NCBI RefSeq assembly: GCF_028554725.1
Contig: NC_071668.1
Coordinates: 2,232,001-2,296,000 of the forward strand
Origin: Zeugodacus cucurbitae
Taxonomy: Eukaryota > Arthropoda > Insecta > Diptera > Tephritidae
Direction: 5' to 3'
DNA: 64,000 nt
This document shows, one piece after another, positions 61,852 to 64,000 of this stretch (position 1 is the first letter of the stretch; each line of letters begins with the position of its first letter). The notes under the pieces were generated by a model. It had not been told where the DNA came from, ran no database searches, and saw only the letters and a program-made list of their open reading frames with translations. Made by a program: the position numbers and the translations under genes.

Positions 61852-64000
61852 GCAATTAATTGAGTTACTGAATTAAAGCACAAACACACACACACACTCA
61901 TACATATATATGTATATGTAAAATATATATATTCACTCATACACACATACATATATATGTATATATATCAAATATATACATTCACCGTTCGCTTTTCCAC
62001 ATCAAAAGCCTCTGTTACATGTATGACACAGCAAGCTTACAGTTATTGACTTCGCTTCCCAGCTTTAATTAGCTACGAAATTGGCAATAACGGTTGTGGA
62101 ATTGTTGGCAGCGACAAAGTGTGCATTTAGTGTGCCGTTAAATGTAATTTGAAGCAACTAAATGAATTTTCAATGTGGCATAATTTTTAATTACACTTTG
62201 TGCTTTCAATTAACTCGCTCTATTAAGAACAAGTGTAACCATGGTGACAAGTGACAAGTGCCGTTGTGTATTTGTAATACAACAGCAAGAAACAGAAATA
62301 TCAAGCGGAATCTTCACATTCAATACATTTGGAATAAAACTTTATTTAGAAATTATGCTTTTCAAGCTTTTGAAAGCCTTCTTAGCACAGAGACATAAAA
62401 TCTTTTAGATAACACAAAATAGTTACAACAGAGATCACAGCTGTGAGATAGCAACAACTCTTGACGCTTGACATAAATGTTTAATTCAAGCCAAGTATGC
62501 AATAAGCATTTGAATAATGTCATAAACAACAAAAGACAACAACAACAACAATTACGTTGACACAAATTGAATTCGATTAACAATTGGTTGTGGATTACAA
62601 GCAGATACAAATACAAATACAATGTTTGTAAGCCTGTAAGCTAACACAGGCGGGTACTACGAGTATATAGGCAGTGACCCATAATAACAGTAAAACATAA
62701 CCGAGATTGCTAGTTGTTTGGTAATAAATATTTTATTGTCGGTTTTATTATTGGCGGCACTGTTTGTGCGCTGCAACGCGCACGTTGAAAGGAACACACA
62801 TATTGCATACACAAATATATATATATATATATATCAGTGTGTGTTGTGTGTCTCCTGTTTGCCAGGGCAGACATGCAAATAAATACGAAATCAAAATTAT
62901 ATTGTACGTAATGTTTGCATCGATGGCAATAATAATCATTTCTGCAATGACTATGCGATTATTGTACACACTTACAATGGTTTGGCTTGCAACAATGCGG
63001 CAGTGGAAGCTCTGCGCTTCACTGCTTCCTTCTCAATGACAGCCAGACAGACATTATAATCTTTGCATTTTGGTGCAATTTCACTTTTCATTGCATTGCC
63101 TCTACAGATGAGGTCGGGCACAAGTCCCAGCAGTTGCTGCATTGTATACACATGTGTGTTTAAAGGGTGACACAGTTGGGCGGATTGCGAATTTTGTACT
63201 TTTTCATTGAAGAAGTTGGTCGAGAGTTAATTGTTTACTGGAGTTTAACTGCTATATGCGCTCAAAGTGGCTCTGTGAATATAATTAATCTCAATTTCAA
63301 CTCGTATTCTCATTAATTATTTCACTAAAATTTTTCGCCGTAGCCTTTCCATTCAGCCACCCATTACGTTAAAGCACACATATGCCAAGCGTATGCATTT
63401 TATTGCCATTTCATTGAACATGCACAAAAGACACAATGAAAATGTAGTTGAAGCGTGGGAGGAAGAGTACGAGCGGTGAGTACAACAATTGCAATAAAGA
63501 GCATACCGACTCACTGCATATTACTCAATTGCATTACACACTGACATATGTACAAAAGAAATGTAGTTAAGCGAGTAAGATTTGAGTTTATGAGATTCCT
63601 TCTGCTGCTGACTTGACAGCGCACTCCTCTTCCACAATTTACAGTTTCACTTTGGAATGACGCCACTTATTGCTGTTATTGTTTTCACAATTTCTGGTAT
63701 GACAAACCAGACTAAGTCTTGAGAATAGATATTTAAGGGACTGGATTTCTATACCGTGGAGAAATGTGATGTCAAGAATTATTTAAAGATGTCTTCAAGC
63801 TAAATAGTACCATTAGTCCACATTTTTAGAACAGTCTACTTTTTCCTCTCATTAGCTTTCTGCAAGAGCTTTAAAATAATGAATTGAATGAAGTTCAGAA
63901 AAAGCAATTGTATCTACGTTCTCCAAGCTGAGCTGGAATTCGCTTCATTCCGCATTAATTTCATATCGTCTTTTTCTTAGTATATCACATGATGTACCGT
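61852..64000. other. Non-coding stretch to the window end
   Basis: TA/CA microsatellites (61,885-61,975 and 62,815-62,834) and AT-rich sequence. No gene recognised. Short minus-strand frames at 62,362-62,969 match nothing known. Confidence 0.4.

Overview
This window is nuclear DNA from an insect, almost certainly a higher fly (Diptera, Brachycera) and probably a tephritid-type fruit fly. The evidence is AT-rich sequence, short GT-AG introns, an ethanolamine/choline phosphotransferase like Drosophila bbc, fly-type tRNA-Gly genes, DINE-1/Helentron-like repeats and a DD41D (rosa-type) mariner. The species is inferred, not proven.

Layout. 1-8,055: non-coding sequence with a TA-flanked 842-bp inverted-repeat element, a decayed mariner, a perfect 94-bp tandem duplication and probable leader/promoter sequence. 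8,056-17,712: one eight-exon + strand gene for a CDP-alcohol phosphotransferase (439 aa). Its 6.2-kb first intron holds a TTCCGG-rich minisatellite and then a ~700-bp array packed with CACGTG E-boxes, EcR/USP-like inverted repeats (AGGTCA-A-TGACCC) and FTZ-F1/ERR-like TCAAGGTCA sites. 17,944-18,877: a deleted rosa-type mariner lies just downstream. 20,820-38,263: a cluster of seven paralogous GNAT/FR47-like acyltransferase genes (three on -, three on +, one on -). All have four coding exons and intron phases 0-2-2. Four tRNA-Gly genes sit inside the cluster; one carries anticodon CCC instead of GCC. 38,264-64,000: a long gene-poor stretch with a 5'-truncated LINE flanked by a 10-bp target duplication, mariner relics, a TTAGG run, an inverted pair of DINE-1-like elements and a MITE pair, one copy of which is split by a DINE-1-like insertion.

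How the genes relate. The phosphotransferase would make phosphatidylethanolamine and/or phosphatidylcholine in the endoplasmic reticulum. The acyltransferase cluster looks like a lineage of small-molecule N-acylating enzymes that grew by tandem and inverted duplication; substrates cannot be read from sequence. Exon boundaries were set by hand from splice signals, and every gene gives an uninterrupted reading frame. The most notable signals are the nuclear-receptor/E-box array in the phosphotransferase intron, the uniform seven-gene cluster (one member uses an apparent GC-AG intron), and the anticodon-shifted tRNA-Gly.
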